From positions 1 to 46,478 of the forward strand of contig NZ_AJTN02000001.1 of assembly GCF_000305495.1 (NCBI RefSeq): DNA of 46,478 nt, read 5' to 3'. Position 1 is the first letter of the stretch; the number at the start of each line of letters is the position of its first letter. The position numbers and the translations under genes are program-made. Below are positions 32,781-41,571 of this stretch, in pieces. This DNA is from Peribacillus psychrosaccharolyticus ATCC 23296 (lineage in GTDB: Bacteria > Bacillota > Bacilli > Bacillales > DSM-1321). The notes under the pieces are model-generated. The model was not told where the DNA came from, made no database searches, and was given only the letters and a program-made list of their open reading frames with translations.

Positions 32781-33416
32781 TCATTTATTTTGTTTGTTTC
32801 GAAAGAATTCTTTTCTTGTGACAACCACGATTGGCTCATTGGTATTTCGGTTCCACCAAAAATACACAACCGCTAATATGATTAATAAAGAAAGTCCGCC
32901 TATATAGGGTGCTGAGGCTTCTTTTACTAAAAGCCACTGATCTCCTAGGGTTTTACCCAGCCATAAAAAAAGGATTGTCCATGGAAGGATGGCTAATACA
33001 GTATAAACAATGAATCGTATAGGTGACATCTTTGCAATCCCAGCTGGTATAGAGATAGCATGCCTCACAATGGGAATGAATCTCGCAATAAATACGACCC
33101 CTGCTCCGTACTTTTTGAACCATCTCTCGGCTGCGTCCATTTGATGTTCATTGATTAAAATATATTTTCCATACTTCAGCAAAAATGGACGTCCTCCATA
33201 AGAACCAGCCCAATAAAGAAATAATTGTGCCACGGTCCCCCCAATCGTTCCCGCTAAAACGGCACCGCCAAAGCCCATTTTTCCTTGGCTGATTAGATAC
33301 CCCCCATATCCCAAAACTAGTTCACTAGGAATGATTTCAATCATTAAACCGAACATAATTCCGAAATACCCCAAATCAGAAAAAAAAGCCAAGCATTTCA
33401 TTATGATGTCTGACAT
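32781..33416 (-). CDS. DedA-family membrane protein
   Basis: A 211-aa protein with four to five spans. The DedA signature is present: EIIPSELVLGYGGYL near the N-terminus and VVFIARFIPIVRHAISIPAGI in the middle, where the two Arg and the Pro are conserved. Members act as undecaprenyl-phosphate or phospholipid translocases/proton-coupled transporters. AAGGGGA precedes the ATG. It sits between the two CNNM paralogues; no operon partner apart from a small upstream ORF ended by its own terminator. Confidence 0.93.
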   Translation of the reverse strand: MSDIIMKCLAFFSDLGYFGIMFGLMIEIIPSELVLGYGGYLISQGKMGFGGAVLAGTIGGTVAQLFLYWAGSYGGRPFLLKYGKYILINEHQMDAAERWFKKYGAGVVFIARFIPIVRHAISIPAGIAKMSPIRFIVYTVLAILPWTILFLWLGKTLGDQWLLVKEASAPYIGGLSLLIILAVVYFWWNRNTNEPIVVVTRKEFFRNKQNK

Positions 33417-33510
33417 ATATGTCCCCTTACCTGGTTATTTAGTTTATTCTATGAGGAAAAGAGGCATTCTAGTACAGGCTTTTGCTCGTTATGCAGGTTT
33501 TAAACAAATA

Positions 33511-33539
33511 AAAAAGCATACCCTGATTAGCGGCACGCT
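33511..33539 (-). terminator. Terminator-like hairpin after the 61-aa ORF
   Basis: On the minus strand AGCGTGCC pairs with GGTATGCT (two G-U) followed by six T (33515-33522, 33532-33539). Confidence 0.6.
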
Positions 33540-33545
33540 CATGAC

Positions 33546-33731
33546 TTATAATTCGCTCATTTTTCGTTTATCTGGTTTTATACAGGCTAATTGTTGGGAA
33601 AAAAATGAAGTTTGAGACATCAGGACTTCCGGATCATCGCGAAAAACAGTTGAGAATATTTCATGGCGTGATTTTGTCTTTTCAACTTGTATTCCCATAT
33701 TCTTGAATTTATTGATTAATTCATTACCCAA
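33546..33731 (-). CDS. Hypothetical 61-aa protein
   Basis: TTG start preceded by GAAGGGGTGA. The product (ELINKFKNMGIQVEKTKSRH and onward) is hydrophilic with one Cys and a basic C-terminus. A terminator directly follows the stop, which favours a real short gene. Not recognised. Confidence 0.42.
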   Translation of the reverse strand: MGNELINKFKNMGIQVEKTKSRHEIFSTVFRDDPEVLMSQTSFFSQQLACIKPDKRKMSEL

Positions 33732-34039
33732 CTACGTCACCCCTTCAGATTACTTGTTATTTTTTACTTTCCCTTAATAAAGTCAAGTAAAACCTCTTTT
33801 TCTCACTACACAGTCTGTTACTTGACATTTTTTTAGGAATGGAATACTCGTCATTTGATTATTTAGAACCGCTAATAATTACTTAACATAGTGAAAAATC
33901 TGTAAAACTCTTTAAGGTCCTCACTAAGTTCCTCTCTTCATAATATATTGCCTGTATAACCAACAAAAAGATGACAGTACAAAAAGAATTGGGTCCCTTT
34001 CTTTTCTGCACCGGCCATCTTTTCCTAAAACATAGTTAA
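33732..34039. other. Intergenic stretch with a long inverted repeat
   Basis: Between the 61-aa ORF and the YitT gene. GTCAAGTAA (33782-33790) and TTACTTGAC (33818-33826) form a 9-bp inverted repeat with a 27-base loop, followed on the plus strand by seven T. The YitT terminator occupies 33966-34023. No ORF is convincing. Confidence 0.5.
33966..34023 (-). terminator. Terminator of the YitT gene
   Basis: AAAAGATG (33966-33973) pairs with CATCTTTT (34016-34023), with an inner stem around GGGACCC; T residues follow on the minus strand. The long interrupted stem makes this less certain. Confidence 0.65.
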
Positions 34040-34612
34040 CTAAACTGTCTCTTTAACCGTAATAGATGTCAATATAGCAACAAACAGAATGGTCAAACCT
34101 GAATACAAAAATGTCGTCATACCTACAATACCAATTCCAGAAAAGATGATGCATACATCTATGCCAAAGATAATCAGACCAGGATTTATCGCTAGTTTAT
34201 TTGCAATGATCTTTGCCAGTAAATCCGTCCCTCCTGTAGTCGTCTCGTACCGGAGCATTAAGCCAATACCCAAGCCGATAAATGTTCCGCCTAATATGGC
34301 GTTAATGTATACAGGTATGTCCCAACTGATTTGAAAACCAGAAAGCCAATCAACACACAAGGAAGAGATCAATAGCCCATGAAGACTCTGAATGAATAAT
34401 TTCCTCTGATAATACCACGCATATATATAGAGAGGAATGCTCATAAAGATCATACTCAGCCCAGTTGGGAAGTCGAAATAGTAATGAATCAACAGGCCAA
34501 TTCCAATCATACCGCCGTCGAGCAAATGGAAAGGACTGAGAAAGAAATTAACACCAATTCCAAGGAGTAAACTTCCTACCAGAATTGCTCCTGCCTTTTC
34601 TAATAGATGCAT
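34040..34612 (-). CDS. YitT-family membrane protein
   Basis: A 190-aa protein with five spans and the family features GIGVNFFLSPFHLLDGGMIG, GGTFIGLGIGLMLRYETTTG and GGTDLLAKI. Shorter than full YitT proteins (about 280 aa): the C-terminal cytoplasmic DUF2179 domain is absent, ending after the last span. Function unknown. The frame extends to 34639, but GAAGGGGGA lies 6 bases before the ATG at 34612. It has its own terminator. Confidence 0.88.
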   Translation of the reverse strand: MHLLEKAGAILVGSLLLGIGVNFFLSPFHLLDGGMIGIGLLIHYYFDFPTGLSMIFMSIPLYIYAWYYQRKLFIQSLHGLLISSLCVDWLSGFQISWDIPVYINAILGGTFIGLGIGLMLRYETTTGGTDLLAKIIANKLAINPGLIIFGIDVCIIFSGIGIVGMTTFLYSGLTILFVAILTSITVKETV

Positions 34613-34813
34613 TGTATATCCCCCTTCCCTGCTTATCACATTAAATATATGATGGTTGTCCTATTATAGTCGTACATGATTAGCAAATAAATATATTCTG
34701 AATATTCTATTTAATAAGACGTATTAATGGTAAAAACCACTAAAAACCGTTAATATTGAAGGCGTAACCACCATATAGATGAAATACTACCTTTTTACGC
34801 TGCTTTAGGTCAT

Positions 34814-34842
34814 TTGACGGTTTTAATAAGTTTTTCTATAAT
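34814..34842 (+). promoter_or_regulatory. Sigma-A promoter of the second CNNM gene
   Basis: TTGACG (34814-34819), 17-base spacer, TATAAT (34837-34842), a near-consensus promoter. Start near 34849, giving a 183-base leader. Confidence 0.85.
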
Positions 34843-34878
34843 TAAGTTATTTAAATAGAAGCAGAGGTGATTGATGGG

Positions 34879-34902
34879 ATGATGCTAACGAATAATTGTT
34901 AG
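34879..34902 (+). CDS. Possible 7-codon leader ORF (MMLTNNC)
   Basis: AGAGGTGA (34863-34870) is 8 bases before the first ATG. It lies 30 bases after the predicted transcription start of the second CNNM gene. The ORF end can pair as CTAAC/GTTAG. Very short, so tentative. Confidence 0.3.
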   Translation: MMLTNNC

Positions 34903-34983
34903 AACAAGCTTGCATAGGCAAACTAGTTTTGCAATTTCCCGTCGGACTTACCCTGATACACTTATATTATTTTTTAATATCTT

Positions 34984-35034
34984 AGGAGGTGGGCTCCTTA
35001 TTTGCCTTGATAGGCGAATTAAGGAAACTATTTG
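34984..35034 (+). promoter_or_regulatory. Hairpin that buries the ribosome binding site of CNNM copy 2
   Basis: TCCTTATTTGCC (34995-35006) pairs with GGCGAATTAAGGA (35013-35025), a stem of about 12 pairs with one bulge and a 6-base loop. Its 3' arm contains AAGGA, the ribosome binding site of the TTG start at 35032. The left arm can instead pair with AGGAG at 34984-34988 (CTCCT at 34994-34998), which would free the site. Confidence 0.6.
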
Positions 35035-36381
35035 GACATAATAAACTTGGTTTTTGTAGCCATTTTAATTGCTTTGACGGCATTTTTTGTAGCTTCAGAG
35101 TTTGCAATTGTTAAGGTGAGAAGTTCAAGAATTGACCAGTTAATCGAAGAAGGGAAACAGAATTCTCTTAAAGCAAAGCGAATTGTATCCAATTTGGATG
35201 AATATTTGTCAGCCTGTCAGCTAGGCATTACCATTACTGCACTAGCTCTTGGTTGGATTGGCGAGTCAACAGTGGAAAAAATCATTGGACCCCTTCTAAC
35301 CGGTATAAATATTCCCGATAATGTTTCCCATATTCTTTCTTTTGCAGTCGCCTTTATCTTTATCACCTTTCTTCATGTTGTTGTGGGAGAATTGGCACCA
35401 AAAACGCTGGCCATTCAAAAAGCTGAAGAAATTACGCTGCTTGTATCCAGACCGCTGATCTTTTTTAATAAGATTATGTATCCCTTTACTTGGGTATTAA
35501 ATGGCTCAGCAAGGCTTCTTATTCGTACTTTTGGTTTACAGCCTGTTTCAGAAAATGAAATTGCCCACAGTGAGGAAGAATTGCGAATTATTCTATCTGA
35601 CAGCTACAAAAGTGGTGAAATCAACCAATCAGAGTTTAAATATGTAAATAAGATTTTTGAATTTGATGATCGAATTGCTAAAGAAATTATGGTTCCTAGG
35701 ACTGAGATTGTCACATTTTCCAAGGATGATACGATTGAAGATTTCTTTACCATTATGACTGAGGAAAAATTCACTAGATACCCTGTTATTGACGGCGACA
35801 AGGATCATGTGATTGGAATGGTTAATGTGAAAGAATTTTTCACAGAAATGATTACAAACAAAAATCAGTCAACAAAAACCATCGAACCATATATCAGACC
35901 AATTATTCGTGTTATTGATAGTATCCCTATTCATAACTTGCTTTTAAAAATGCAAAAAGAACGTATTCATATCGCCATCTTGATGGATGAATACGGTGGA
36001 ACCTCTGGCATGGTTACAGTTGAAGATATCTTAGAAGAGATTGTTGGAGACATACGTGACGAATTCGACTTGGATGAGATACCAGATGTACGAAAACTCA
36101 AGGATGACCATTATATCGTTGATGCTAAACTACTAATCTCCGAAGTAAATGATTTATTGGGACTTGAGATTATGTCTGAAGATATTGATACGATTGGCGG
36201 TTGGATGCTGACTGTAAATTACGAGGCTAAACAAGGGGATATCTTAACACAAGGACCTTTTAGTTTTAAAATTAAAGAGATGGAAGAACACCATATCCGC
36301 TACATCGAGATATACAAGCATGTTCAGCCCGTTTCAGAAATCAAACAATTCCCCATTCAACAAACTGAAATTGTTTCATAA
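35032..36381 (+). CDS. CNNM/CBS/CorC-domain membrane protein, copy 2
   Basis: A 449-aa close paralogue of the protein at 31411: CNNM domain (ACQLGITITALALGWIGES, VVGELAPKTLAIQ), CBS pair (VPRTEIVTF, DEYGGTSGMVTVED) and CorC_HlyC domain (DTIGGWML). TTG start, with AAGGA 6 bases upstream; a stop codon directly precedes, so no N-terminal extension is possible. Likely a divalent-cation (Mg) transporter or exporter in the membrane. Expression is probably limited by the hairpin covering its ribosome binding site. A strong terminator follows. Confidence 0.92.
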   Translation: MDIINLVFVAILIALTAFFVASEFAIVKVRSSRIDQLIEEGKQNSLKAKRIVSNLDEYLSACQLGITITALALGWIGESTVEKIIGPLLTGINIPDNVSHILSFAVAFIFITFLHVVVGELAPKTLAIQKAEEITLLVSRPLIFFNKIMYPFTWVLNGSARLLIRTFGLQPVSENEIAHSEEELRIILSDSYKSGEINQSEFKYVNKIFEFDDRIAKEIMVPRTEIVTFSKDDTIEDFFTIMTEEKFTRYPVIDGDKDHVIGMVNVKEFFTEMITNKNQSTKTIEPYIRPIIRVIDSIPIHNLLLKMQKERIHIAILMDEYGGTSGMVTVEDILEEIVGDIRDEFDLDEIPDVRKLKDDHYIVDAKLLISEVNDLLGLEIMSEDIDTIGGWMLTVNYEAKQGDILTQGPFSFKIKEMEEHHIRYIEIYKHVQPVSEIKQFPIQQTEIVS

Positions 36382-36383
36382 CC

Positions 36384-36420
36384 AAACACCCCTGCTCACA
36401 TCGAGCAGGGGTGTTTTATT
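36384..36420. terminator. Bidirectional terminator between CNNM copy 2 and yeiH
   Basis: A perfect 14-bp inverted repeat (36384-36397 and 36403-36416), T-rich on the right. Confidence 0.93.
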
Positions 36421-36451
36421 TTAAACTGCTAAACTTATGAATGTCACTGAA

Positions 36452-37441
36452 TTAAAAGAGCAGCAGGATAAGAATAACTGCCGCAGCCAATTGACAGCTG
36501 GCTAGAAGCACCGTATATAAACCAGCTTTTGCCCCCTGCGCAATTAAATCAGCAAATTTCACTCTCAGTCCAATTCCTGCAAGGGCAGTAATTTCTAAGA
36601 AGTTCCCCGTTTTCTTCATACTCAGTTCAAGCAATTCCGGCAGGGCTAAACATGTATTTATCGTACATAGAATAAAAAAGCCTTTAATATACCAAGGAAT
36701 AGTGTACCATTTGGTTCTCTGCACTGAGGGTTGTTTCTTCCCGCGTAAAGAGACTAATAAGGAAATAACGCCTGCTAAGAGCAGAATACGAACGATCTTA
36801 AATATAGAGGCCTGATCCTTTACCTCCTCACTAACCATACTTCCACTGGCAACCACTTGACCAACAGATTGGAGTACACCTCCAATTAAGGCTGATGAAG
36901 GGAGTATCCTATCACTATAAAGAAGTCCTACAAGCCATGGAAGGACTAACATCAAAATAGTTCCTGTGAGATTCACCATCGTTATGGCTAACCCCTTTTG
37001 TTTTTCATCTGCGCCTATAGCCGGTGCTACAGCCGCGATGGCTGATGAACCGCATACTGCATTTCCACCAGCCATCAACATCCGAAAATCTTCTGGTAGC
37101 CCCATCCTTTTTCCCATCCACAGAGCAGCAGTTACTGTACTCATCATGATTAACAGGATAAACAAAGCTCCATTCCATCCAATTGCAGCAATTGCTTGGA
37201 AGCTGACTGTGGCACCCAGAAGAATAATCGCTGTATATAATAAAGTGGATTCTGAAAATTTCGTTCCTGCGTCTAGCCGAGAATATTTGCTTACTCCTAA
37301 ATTCCCTAGAATAATCCCAGATAAGATGGCAATGGATCCAGCTCCGAGATTAGGAAACCATTCCCCTGCAAATAAAGACCCTGTTCCAATTATCATGCAA
37401 ACCAATAACCCCGGTCCTATCTTCCTTAATTGATTGCCCAT
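36452..37441 (-). CDS. YeiH-family putative sulfate/anion exporter
   Basis: A 329-aa membrane protein of about ten spans. The YeiH (UPF0324) signature is visible: LSGIILGNLG after span 2, AGTKFSESTLLYTAIILLGA and GGNAVCGSSAIAAVAPAI, the last being the most conserved block. Substrate is inferred as an anion such as sulfate or sulfite; not proven. ATG at 37450 is in frame, but GGGATGGGG is better placed for 37441. No regulator lies adjacent (a LysR-type gene often does). Confidence 0.88.
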   Translation of the reverse strand: MGNQLRKIGPGLLVCMIIGTGSLFAGEWFPNLGAGSIAILSGIILGNLGVSKYSRLDAGTKFSESTLLYTAIILLGATVSFQAIAAIGWNGALFILLIMMSTVTAALWMGKRMGLPEDFRMLMAGGNAVCGSSAIAAVAPAIGADEKQKGLAITMVNLTGTILMLVLPWLVGLLYSDRILPSSALIGGVLQSVGQVVASGSMVSEEVKDQASIFKIVRILLLAGVISLLVSLRGKKQPSVQRTKWYTIPWYIKGFFILCTINTCLALPELLELSMKKTGNFLEITALAGIGLRVKFADLIAQGAKAGLYTVLLASCQLAAAVILILLLF

Positions 37442-37548
37442 ATACCCCATCCCAAAGTAAAAAATTTCATATCTATCATACTTTTATTCTCTCCCTCCAG
37501 CAAGCTGCAGCTTAGTATCTACAGCTAAAACAATTAAAGTTATTGCTC

Positions 37549-37584
37549 AAAAAAAACCCTGCATCGATAAATCGATGCAAAGGG
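37549..37584 (-). terminator. Terminator of the chemotaxis receptor gene
   Basis: GCATCGAT/ATCGATGC plus an outer CCCT/AGGG, followed by eight T on the minus strand. Confidence 0.9.
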
Positions 37585-37589
37585 CTTTA

Positions 37590-39281
37590 TCATACATTGA
37601 ACTTCCTGACTAATGCCTGAAGATCTTCAGAAAGATGTGAAAGTGACTCTGATGATGACGCGATTTCTTCCATCGCTGCAAGCTGTTGTTCCGTTGCTGC
37701 TGAACTTTCTTGGCTGGCCGCCATACTTTCTATTGAAAAATGTTTAACTTGAAGGACAGCTTGTACAATATGCGCACTGCTGACAGCTAATTGTTCAACT
37801 GCTGTAGAAACATCTTGGACTTTTTCTGATACATTTCCAACCGATCCCGTAATTTGTATAAATGCCTCATTAACATCTTGTGTTTGAAGCATTCCCGATG
37901 CTGTCTTTTTATTCCCAGCAGCCATTAATTCCACTGCTTTACTCGTTTCATCCTGAATCACACCAATCATGGACGAAATCTGTTCAGCCGATTTTTTTGA
38001 TTCCTCGGCGAGTTTTCGTACTTCATCAGCTACTACGGCAAAACCTTTTCCATGTTCTCCTGCTCTTGCCGCTTCTATTGCCGCATTTAAGGCGAGTAAA
38101 TTGGTTTGATCAGCAATACTCGTAATCATTCCAACAATCTTACTAATTTCATCAGATCGATGTCCAAGCGATTCAATCATATAAGAGGCATCTTTGACAG
38201 ATTCATGTATCGCCTCCATTTGCTGAACGACATTTTCGACTTTTTCCATCCCTGCCTTACTTACAAGGCTTGCTGTATCTGCTGCTTTTTCCATTTTGTC
38301 ACCGCTTGAAGAGATGGCTTGGATTCCCGCCGTCATTTCTTCAATAGACTCTGAAATATGATCGAGTTCAAAGGCTTGTTTATCAATTAAAACCGCATTG
38401 CCTTCAGTCAATCTCGCTACCTGTTTGGCAGCCAGATTGCTTTGCTCTGCGCTGGCTGAAAGCTCTTCACTACTCGATGCAACCTGTTCAGAGGATTCAT
38501 GAACTAATTTAACTACGCTGCGTAAATCATGTACCATTTTATTCATTGACGATACCAGTGTCCCAATTTCATCACGATTTTTTACTTTAATTGTTTGAAT
38601 CGTTAAATCTCCATTAGCCACTTCCTCTATTGCTGCGGAGGTTTTGCGGATGGGCAGCGAAATGTGCCTGCCCAATGTGATCGCAAACCCTATTCCAATG
38701 AACACGCCTGCCAGATCAACAATCAAAACAATCAGCTGGATTCTATTTGTCTTATGATTTTCCACTTTTTTAATTTCAATCATTTGCTTTTCCTGGTAAT
38801 CTTTATACATGACCATTTTTTCTGTAAATGTTCTTCCAATCCCAGCCTCCGTTGCTTTCAAGATCGTCATATACTCTTCCTCACTGCCGGACTGTTTATA
38901 ATGCAGCTGCCTGTCTGCTGCTTGCTGAAAGGCTTTCTCAGCATCACTAATATCATTCAACAGCTTCTTACCAGTTTCAGTTTTTTCTCTACTGAGTACT
39001 TTCTTAACTAACGCTTTCATTTCTACAGTACTTTGTTTATAGTTTTCTAAATATTTTTCGTCACCCGTCAGCAAAAAACCACGAACATGATTCGTTTCAT
39101 CCTGCATAAGCGCTTTCATATTATTTATCTCAATTAACTTTTGAACATCATTTTCTAGAATCTCTTGATATGCGTCATTAACCCGGCCAATTTCCCAGTT
39201 AGTAACCAATGTAGTGACGCCTAAAATAATAAGAACAATCGTAAATGCTCCGACCAATTTTTGTCTGATTGAAAGTTTCAT
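37590..39281 (-). CDS. Methyl-accepting chemotaxis protein
   Basis: A 563-aa receptor: span 1 (about 10-30), an extracytoplasmic four-helix-bundle sensor (about 31-180), span 2 (about 183-205), HAMP (about 206-258), and a cytoplasmic coiled-coil signalling domain. The hairpin tip reads [18 protein letters not shown] followed by [18 protein letters not shown], which binds CheA/CheW. Its ligand cannot be told from sequence. The gene is alone, with its own terminator. Confidence 0.95.
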   Translation of the reverse strand: MKLSIRQKLVGAFTIVLIILGVTTLVTNWEIGRVNDAYQEILENDVQKLIEINNMKALMQDETNHVRGFLLTGDEKYLENYKQSTVEMKALVKKVLSREKTETGKKLLNDISDAEKAFQQAADRQLHYKQSGSEEEYMTILKATEAGIGRTFTEKMVMYKDYQEKQMIEIKKVENHKTNRIQLIVLIVDLAGVFIGIGFAITLGRHISLPIRKTSAAIEEVANGDLTIQTIKVKNRDEIGTLVSSMNKMVHDLRSVVKLVHESSEQVASSSEELSASAEQSNLAAKQVARLTEGNAVLIDKQAFELDHISESIEEMTAGIQAISSSGDKMEKAADTASLVSKAGMEKVENVVQQMEAIHESVKDASYMIESLGHRSDEISKIVGMITSIADQTNLLALNAAIEAARAGEHGKGFAVVADEVRKLAEESKKSAEQISSMIGVIQDETSKAVELMAAGNKKTASGMLQTQDVNEAFIQITGSVGNVSEKVQDVSTAVEQLAVSSAHIVQAVLQVKHFSIESMAASQESSAATEQQLAAMEEIASSSESLSHLSEDLQALVRKFNV

Positions 39282-39414
39282 AAGTTTCCCTCTCTATTCT
39301 TATACGGTTTTTATACCTTATATACTGTAATACCTCTACCTTTTATTATCGGTAAGCGTTACCATTTTTTAAAGAAAAACCCAAAATTCGTTTGTTGTTT
39401 ACATGCTTTTAAAT

Positions 39415-39445
39415 GTTTCTTTAGTAATAAAAATGGGAATATAAT
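39415..39445 (+). promoter_or_regulatory. Candidate sigma-B promoter (overlapping sigma-A-like -10)
   Basis: GTTTCT (39415-39420), 14 bases, GGGAAT (39435-39440) fits the sigma-B pattern GTTT-N12-15-GGGWAW. TATAAT (39440-39445) also overlaps, but no good -35 is at 17 bases, so sigma-A use is less likely. Confidence 0.4.
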
Positions 39446-39477
39446 CATTAGGTACTATATTAGAGGAGGGGTTCTTT

Positions 39478-39705
39478 ATGGATGAAGTTCGTGATCATAA
39501 TAAAACGGGTCTTGATAAAGATAAAATTTTAGAAGAGCGGAACGACAAATCTAAAGCCTTTCAAAAGAATTGGGAAGATCAAAAAATACGTGATCAGGTG
39601 GTAATGCCCATCGATGATCTCCCACTAGAAGATATCGAAATGGAAAAAAAAGAAGAACGAAATAAACATGAAACAAAAAATGATTCTTCAAGTGAAAGAA
39701 TCTAA
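39478..39705 (+). CDS. Small hydrophilic, highly charged protein
   Basis: A 75-aa protein of almost only charged and polar residues (DEVRDHNKTGLDKDKILEER, later EMEKKEERNKHETK) with one short hydrophobic patch VVMPIDDLPL. It may be disordered, as are many general-stress proteins. GAGGAGGGG is 6 bases before the ATG, and a strong terminator follows. A sigma-B-like promoter upstream suggests stress induction. Not recognised as a named family. Confidence 0.68.
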   Translation: MDEVRDHNKTGLDKDKILEERNDKSKAFQKNWEDQKIRDQVVMPIDDLPLEDIEMEKKEERNKHETKNDSSSERI

Positions 39706-39717
39706 CCATATGTATTT

Positions 39718-39752
39718 AAAAGCCTGAAGGCCTGTTTCTTCAGGCTTTTTTT
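39718..39752 (+). terminator. Terminator of the 75-aa gene
   Basis: AGCCTGAAG/CTTCAGGCT with an 8-base loop and a run of seven T. Confidence 0.92.
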
Positions 39753-39887
39753 GATGTATGCATTATCATTTAACCATTTTTGTAAATTAAGCCGCATGTA
39801 TTTCTGAACCATGGTATAATCTAGTTCGTTATTCAACACCAATATTAATAAAGTCTCGGTACTTTTTATAGAAAAGGGAGAACTATT

Positions 39888-41339
39888 TTGACTATCCAAT
39901 CAATTAAACAAGAATGGTTTGGCAATATCCGTGGTGATATATTATCAGGAATTGTCGTGGCACTCGCACTCATTCCAGAAGCGATTGCTTTTTCAATTAT
40001 TGCCGGGGTTGACCCAATGGTCGGTCTTTATGCATCCTTTTGTATCGCTGTGGTCATATCGTTTGTAGGCGGAAGACCCGGAATGATTTCTGCTGCTACT
40101 GCGGCAATGGCACTTGTTATGGTGGACCTTGTAAAAGATTATGGTCTGCAGTATTTACTTGCTGCAACTATTCTGACAGGAATTCTGCAAATTATATTCG
40201 GTGTCTGTAAGATCGGTAAACTTATGAAGTTTATCCCTCGTCCAGTCATGACTGGGTTTGTAAATTCATTAGCCATTTTAATTTTCACTGCTCAATTAAC
40301 TCATTTTGTTGGAGAAACTTGGATTATGTACGTAATGACTGCAGGGGCTCTCGCCATCATTTACTTGTTTCCACGATTCACTAAAGTCATTCCCTCTGCA
40401 CTCGTAGCAATAATCGTTATTACCATTATTGCTATAGCCACAGGTGCAGGTGTTCGGACAGTCGGTGATATGGGCGAGCTGACACAAGCATTGCCTTTAT
40501 TTATGCTTCCGGACATTCCATTAACGTTCGAAACACTGTCCATTATCTTTCCATATTCACTTGCTCTATCCTTTGTAGGCTTGCTTGAATCCCTTTTAAC
40601 TGCTCAAATTGTGGACGACTTGACAGATACTAAAAGCAATAAAAATAAAGAAGCACGCGGACAGGGAATATCTAATATTATCGCGGGCTGCTTTGGTGGT
40701 ATGGCAGGATGTGCCATGATCGGACAGTCAGGAATCAATATTAAATCAGGAGGCCGCGGAAGATTATCGACTTTTGTTGCAGGGGTCTTTTTATTGATAT
40801 TAATTGTCCTTTTAAATGACGTCCTCATTAAAATTCCTATGGCCGCACTTGTGGCCGTTATGATTATGGTTTCAATTGGAACCTTTGACTGGTCATCATT
40901 AAAAAGGCTTCATTTAACACCTAAGAGTGATACCTTTATTATGCTAGTCACCGTATTTACGGTTGTCTATACACATGATCTTTCCAAGGGTGTTTTCGCC
41001 GGTGTCATTTTAAGCATGATCTTTTTCTCAGTAAAACTATCTCGTGTTCATATCGAAAAAATGGAAACATCAACAGACGTAACCTATCAAGTGATGGGAC
41101 AGCTTTTCTTTGCATCTGTAAGTGATTTTGTTAATAAATTGACCGCTCAAGAATCGGTTAAGACCATTATCATTGATTTTACTCATTCCCGCTTGTGGGA
41201 TGATTCTGCGGTCGGTGCTGTTGATAAAGTTGTTTTAAAATACCGAGAGCAAGGGAAAACCGTTCACCTCATTGGACTCGACAGAGCAAGCAGTGAGTTA
41301 GTTGAACGCCTCGCTGTTTTTAATAAAAAAACTGCCTAA
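39888..41339 (+). CDS. SulP-family anion transporter with STAS domain
   Basis: A 483-aa transporter of about twelve spans: [20 protein letters not shown] at the N-terminus, [16 protein letters not shown] and the [23 protein letters not shown] block. The last 100 residues form a STAS domain ([20 protein letters not shown]). Members move sulfate, bicarbonate or dicarboxylates; the substrate is open. The start is TTG, preceded by AAAAGGGAGA; no ATG fits. Confidence 0.92.
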   Translation: MTIQSIKQEWFGNIRGDILSGIVVALALIPEAIAFSIIAGVDPMVGLYASFCIAVVISFVGGRPGMISAATAAMALVMVDLVKDYGLQYLLAATILTGILQIIFGVCKIGKLMKFIPRPVMTGFVNSLAILIFTAQLTHFVGETWIMYVMTAGALAIIYLFPRFTKVIPSALVAIIVITIIAIATGAGVRTVGDMGELTQALPLFMLPDIPLTFETLSIIFPYSLALSFVGLLESLLTAQIVDDLTDTKSNKNKEARGQGISNIIAGCFGGMAGCAMIGQSGINIKSGGRGRLSTFVAGVFLLILIVLLNDVLIKIPMAALVAVMIMVSIGTFDWSSLKRLHLTPKSDTFIMLVTVFTVVYTHDLSKGVFAGVILSMIFFSVKLSRVHIEKMETSTDVTYQVMGQLFFASVSDFVNKLTAQESVKTIIIDFTHSRLWDDSAVGAVDKVVLKYREQGKTVHLIGLDRASSELVERLAVFNKKTA

Positions 41340-41424
41340 AGTAAGTAATTACTAACGGTATAATCAATGGAACCATGGCACATACTAATTCCCTCTACAG
41401 AAAAATGTAAAGGAGGATTAATAC

Positions 41425-41571
41425 TTGCAAAAGGAAAATGATTATACAGCTGCCAGCCTATCTGAGGATTTAGTTAATGAAGTAAAAAGTTTTGAGGATA
41501 AGCTCGGTAAGCAGGTTAATAAAGATGTTATTGTGATTGCCTATGAAAAAGAAAGAAATGAAACAAACTAA
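41425..41571 (+). CDS. Small acidic protein, 48 aa
   Basis: TTG start with AAAGGAGG 9 bases upstream, an excellent ribosome binding site. The product is acidic and helical ([17 protein letters not shown]). The ORF ends at a bidirectional terminator and its last 44 bases overlap, on the opposite strand, the abnormal 3' extension of ppaC. Not recognised. Confidence 0.65.
   Translation: MQKENDYTAASLSEDLVNEVKSFEDKLGKQVNKDVIVIAYEKERNETN

Noticed and set aside
33331-33615. 94-codon plus-strand ORF across the dedA start
   Set aside because: Antisense to the conserved DedA N-terminus and a terminator; no ribosome binding site or family.
34981-35025. Resemblance of the CNNM copy 2 leader to the M-box Mg riboswitch
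   Set aside because: Only a short TTAGG...GGCTCCT-like stretch is similar; the rest of the M-box core is missing.
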